A stretch of 10,833 bases of DNA from Saksenaea vasiformis B4078. Its lineage: Eukaryota > Mucoromycota > Mucoromycetes > Mucorales > Saksenaeaceae. A program made the position numbers and the translations under genes. The notes below the pieces were generated by a model. That model saw only the letters and a program-made list of their open reading frames with translations, was not told where the DNA came from and did no database searches. The stretch lies in contig JNDT01000844.1 in the NCBI GenBank assembly GCA_000697055.1, positions 1 to 10,833 of the forward strand. Direction: 5' to 3'. This document shows positions 8,971 through 10,833 of the stretch, in pieces; within the stretch, counting starts at the first letter, position 1; every line of letters starts with the position of its first letter.

Positions 8971-9364
8971 GGCGAAGGGTAAGGTCTACAGCAAACATGA
9001 CTCGGACACAGTAACAGTTAAATTCATGGAACAATCTTTAGCCGATATCCGCTATTGACGGTTGCACCTTTATTGCACCTCTCATATACCGGTTTATTGA
9101 GTTAAGTTGTTACGCTGCTTTAAATAAGTATTGCGTTCATCAGGGTCCAACATACGCTAAGGAAACATTAAACGTGCATCAGAGTCTCAATTAACGCACA
9201 TAAACTTGGACCCTCCAATGCATAGAGCGTTTATTCGAGCAACAAAAAAAATAATTCGTGGTTAGTAAGTGGGATAACCATAGCATTCAACGAATGCAAA
9301 AAGACATGCCTCAAAGTGCAGAGTTTAAATCCTCTGACGTTACATCCAGATGAATCTGTGCCTT
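8971..9364. other. Intergenic region upstream of the DUF1640 gene
   Basis: The segment next to 8970 must contain the DUF1640 promoter. A plus-strand frame (8759-9058) is the antisense shadow of its first exon. Farther right there is a perfect 9-bp inverted repeat, AGGGTCCAA (9142-9150) with TTGGACCCT (9206-9214). An 11-mer, CATCAGGGTCC (9138-9148), recurs inside the inverted-repeat element at 9422-9432. A tRNA-arm-like hairpin at about 9318-9335 lacks the rest of a tRNA. No gene is seen. Confidence 0.4.
9142..9214. repeat. Short inverted repeat, 9-bp arms
   Basis: The arms are AGGGTCCAA (9142-9150) and TTGGACCCT (9206-9214), perfectly complementary and separated by 55 nt. Inside lies a smaller GTGC...GCAC pair. 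The arm overlaps the 11-mer shared with the nearby 141-bp element, so it could be a relic of a related repeat, or chance. Confidence 0.35.
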
Positions 9365-9511
9365 GAACACTATGGAAAATGGGTTCCTGATTGACTACTT
9401 TTCCTTAAGAGGAAAATAGCCCATCAGGGTCCCGTACTACCTCAGTTCTCGATAGACTATTTCTTTGTTAAGGAAAAGTAGTCAAGCGGGAACCCATTTT
9501 CCATAGTGGAA
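9365..9511. mobile_element. Miniature inverted-repeat transposable element with CACTA-type ends and GAA target duplication
   Basis: Two 41-bp arms (9368-9408 and 9468-9508) are inverted copies, matching at 39 of 41 positions with the mismatches at arm positions 21 and 23. Both ends start CACTATGGAAAATGGGTTCC. The 141-bp unit is flanked directly by GAA on both sides (9365-9367 and 9509-9511), a 3-bp target duplication. CACTA at the tips plus a 3-bp duplication is the signature of the CACTA (EnSpm) superfamily. A TA-targeting mariner/pogo reading is possible if the element starts at the inner TA, but then CAC/GTG pairing and the GAA match would be coincidence. It has no coding capacity. The 59-nt centre also contains AGGAAAATAG and CTATTTCTTT, partly related to the arms, so nearly the whole element can fold into one hairpin. 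It is non-autonomous and would need a transposase supplied elsewhere. Confidence 0.75.
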
Positions 9512-10406
9512 GTAGCCTTTCTTACAGTAATCCAATGCTAAGAGACGTGCGCTATCTTATTTTACGTTGCTGGTATCAAGTTATGTTATAGTTTCTTAGA
9601 AAGTCTGCATGTTATTTTCCGGTTGATAATACTGATCATAGAGACCATCTCAGGGTTCTGATTGTGGTTTGTGATTGGTTACCACAGTTACCAGTCTGAA
9701 ATCGTTTACCAATGCAGCGGAATCATGCGAAAGATATTCTCTTGATTTGAAGTAGGACTGTACAAGATACCTTCAATTACTTTCTCAATCGTGCATCGCC
9801 TGTCAACCAAAAAGAGACGACGATGATCTACCAGATTTTTATATATAACCGCGTATAGCCAGCTATTTACCATCGGTAATTGGGGCATAAGTCCTGCGTG
9901 TCACGCTCGAAGGATAGCCCTGGTAGAAGATCATGCGGACGTCACTGATCAAGACCAAATAAAAGGACTGAATTCATTACATAGAGAAATATCAGACCAT
10001 TCCTAAATCAGTTTCTGGGATATCCAACCAGCGAAGGCCCTGATTATATAAACTGTCCTGTAGTATATAAAGACTCACTCTTATGTGTTTTAAGACAGGG
10101 TATGTAACTTTAGATTGTGAAAGTCAAGCAGCTCTTCCAGATACAACGAAGATACACTCCGGATCGGAACATACTGTTCCTGTGATCAAGTTTATTACAG
10201 TAGATATTTGATATAAGAATGATGGTAGTCGATGAAAAAATTATTCTTATATCGAGATTATTCTAGAAGCGGGAATTGAAAATTGTCTGTTGATGTAACC
10301 TTTGTTACTATCTCAGCATTGATTTATAAAGCTATAAATGCCATGAAGCAAAACAAATTACCAAACCTCTGTCATATATTATTTTACATTATCTGTGGTA
10401 TTGAAT
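9512..10406. other. Intergenic or transposon-derived region without a clear gene
   Basis: This 895-nt stretch has no convincing gene. A minus-strand 60-codon frame (9888-9706, starting MPQLPMVNSWLYAVIYKNLV) has some protein-like character but no recognisable motif and no splice-supported extension; it could be a gene relic. Two TATATAAA boxes (10045-10052 and 10064-10071) lie about 340 nt upstream of the CENP-B-like ORF and could be its promoter. An 11-bp perfect palindrome lies at 10210-10253. Confidence 0.4.
10210..10253. repeat. Perfect 11-bp inverted repeat
   Basis: GATATAAGAAT (10210-10220) is followed after 22 nt by its exact reverse complement ATTCTTATATC (10243-10253). It is AT-rich, so chance occurrence is not excluded. 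It sits about 150 nt upstream of the CENP-B-like ORF and could be part of a transposon end or a regulatory hairpin. Confidence 0.4.
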
Positions 10407-10805
10407 ATGAACTCTCACTCTTCAGTCTCGAAAGTGCCATGTTCCGCACTCACTTACAACCAGAAGTCAGCACTTATCCATCATCATAAAGAAAATTCAT
10501 CCATGACTCAGTCTGAGCTTGCTGAGTGGGCGAAGGTAGCTTTCAAGCTTAACAAGACTCCAGTGCAATCCACAATCCAGAAGATTCTTAGCCAAAAGCG
10601 CAAAATTGAGGACATGTGTGATGTGGAACTTTCTTCAAAACGTCAGCACACTGGCGTACTCCCACAATTGGAAGCTGCTGCTGCTATGTGGGTGAAATCT
10701 ATGGCGGAAAGCAGCACCCCTATCAATCGACATATGATTAGGGAACAGGCAAAGAGTTTCACAAAGGAGGATGGTCGTGTCTCATCGGAACGTCCGAAAG
10801 TTTAG
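10407..10805 (+). pseudogene. CENP-B/pogo-type transposase N-terminal DNA-binding fragment
   Basis: The ATG at 10407 opens a 132-codon frame. Residues 15-62 (LTYNQKSALIHHH...TQSELAEWAKVAF...QSTIQKIL) match the psq/CENP-B N-terminal helix-turn-helix, with its typical LT-x-x-QK, TQ-x-ELA-x-W and TI-x-x-IL positions. Residues 85-120 (LPQLEAAAAMWVKSM...INRHMIREQAKSFTKE) match the start of the second, CENPB-type (Tc5) helix-turn-helix. In the family this continues through an S-N-G-W-L-x-x-F-K segment into a DDE endonuclease core of some 200 residues. Here it ends in EDGRVSSERPKV and a stop at 10805, before the second domain is complete. No obvious frameshift restores the family motif in the 28 nt left, though an intron or a continuation past the right edge cannot be excluded. 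It is most likely a truncated pogo/Tigger-type transposon gene, or a domesticated DNA-binding protein. Confidence 0.6.
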
Positions 10806-10833
10806 TAAATGCTGCGTGTTCGCACATCACACG

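Noticed and set aside
9270..9350. A possible tRNA (CAGAG TTTAAATC CTCTG resembles a T-arm)
   Set aside because: The loop is 8 nt, there is no matching acceptor stem, and no proper D-arm or anticodon arm can be drawn.
9368..9508. CRISPR repeat or bacterial terminator reading of the inverted repeat
   Set aside because: There is a single unit with no spacers, the context is eukaryotic, and the ends plus the GAA duplication are those of a transposable element.
9706..9888. A 60-codon minus-strand frame as a real gene
   Set aside because: It has no motif, no splice support and no partner exons; kept only as a note in the intergenic entry.

Overview
This window is eukaryotic and almost certainly fungal. 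Its genes are split by short introns (mostly 50-62 nt, two longer ones of 149 and 174 nt) with GT...AG borders and CTAAC/CTAAT-like branch sites. The proteins are a cytosolic elongation factor 2, a Golgi-type nucleotide-sugar transporter and a mitochondrial DUF1640 coiled-coil protein. An early-diverging fungus (Mucoromycota) fits the eEF2 and DUF1640 sequences best, but that placement is inference from the sequence alone.

Layout from left to right. Positions 1-1885 hold the 5' two thirds of an eEF2 gene on the minus strand, running off the left edge. Positions 2352-3583 hold a complete two-exon UDP-sugar transporter on the minus strand. Positions 3656-3994 hold a small unassigned minus-strand ORF. 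Positions 4141-5068 contain exon-like pieces on the minus strand that do not assemble into one convincing gene. No gene is visible in 5069-5921. Positions 5922-7550 encode a two-exon, 484-residue Ser/Pro-rich protein of unknown function. Positions 7874-8970 encode a four-exon DUF1640 (MCUR1/CCDC90/Fmp32-like) mitochondrial protein. From about 8971 to the right end the sequence looks like transposon-rich intergenic DNA: a 141-bp terminal-inverted-repeat element with a 3-bp target duplication, small palindromes, and a short plus-strand ORF with a CENP-B/pogo-type DNA-binding head but no transposase core.

The genes do not form a pathway. Translation elongation, Golgi sugar import and inner-membrane mitochondrial function are unrelated housekeeping jobs that happen to be co-oriented on the minus strand, each apparently with its own promoter. 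Several open frames begin only at GTG or TTG; splice-site reading joins them to upstream ATG exons, and the models below use those joins.

The observations most worth a second look are: the eEF2 initiator position reads ATA instead of ATG with a stop codon directly upstream; eEF2 residue 57, the regulatory threonine in yeast and animals, is methionine here; and the compact, apparently recent inverted-repeat element. I did not see a clearly new multi-gene system.
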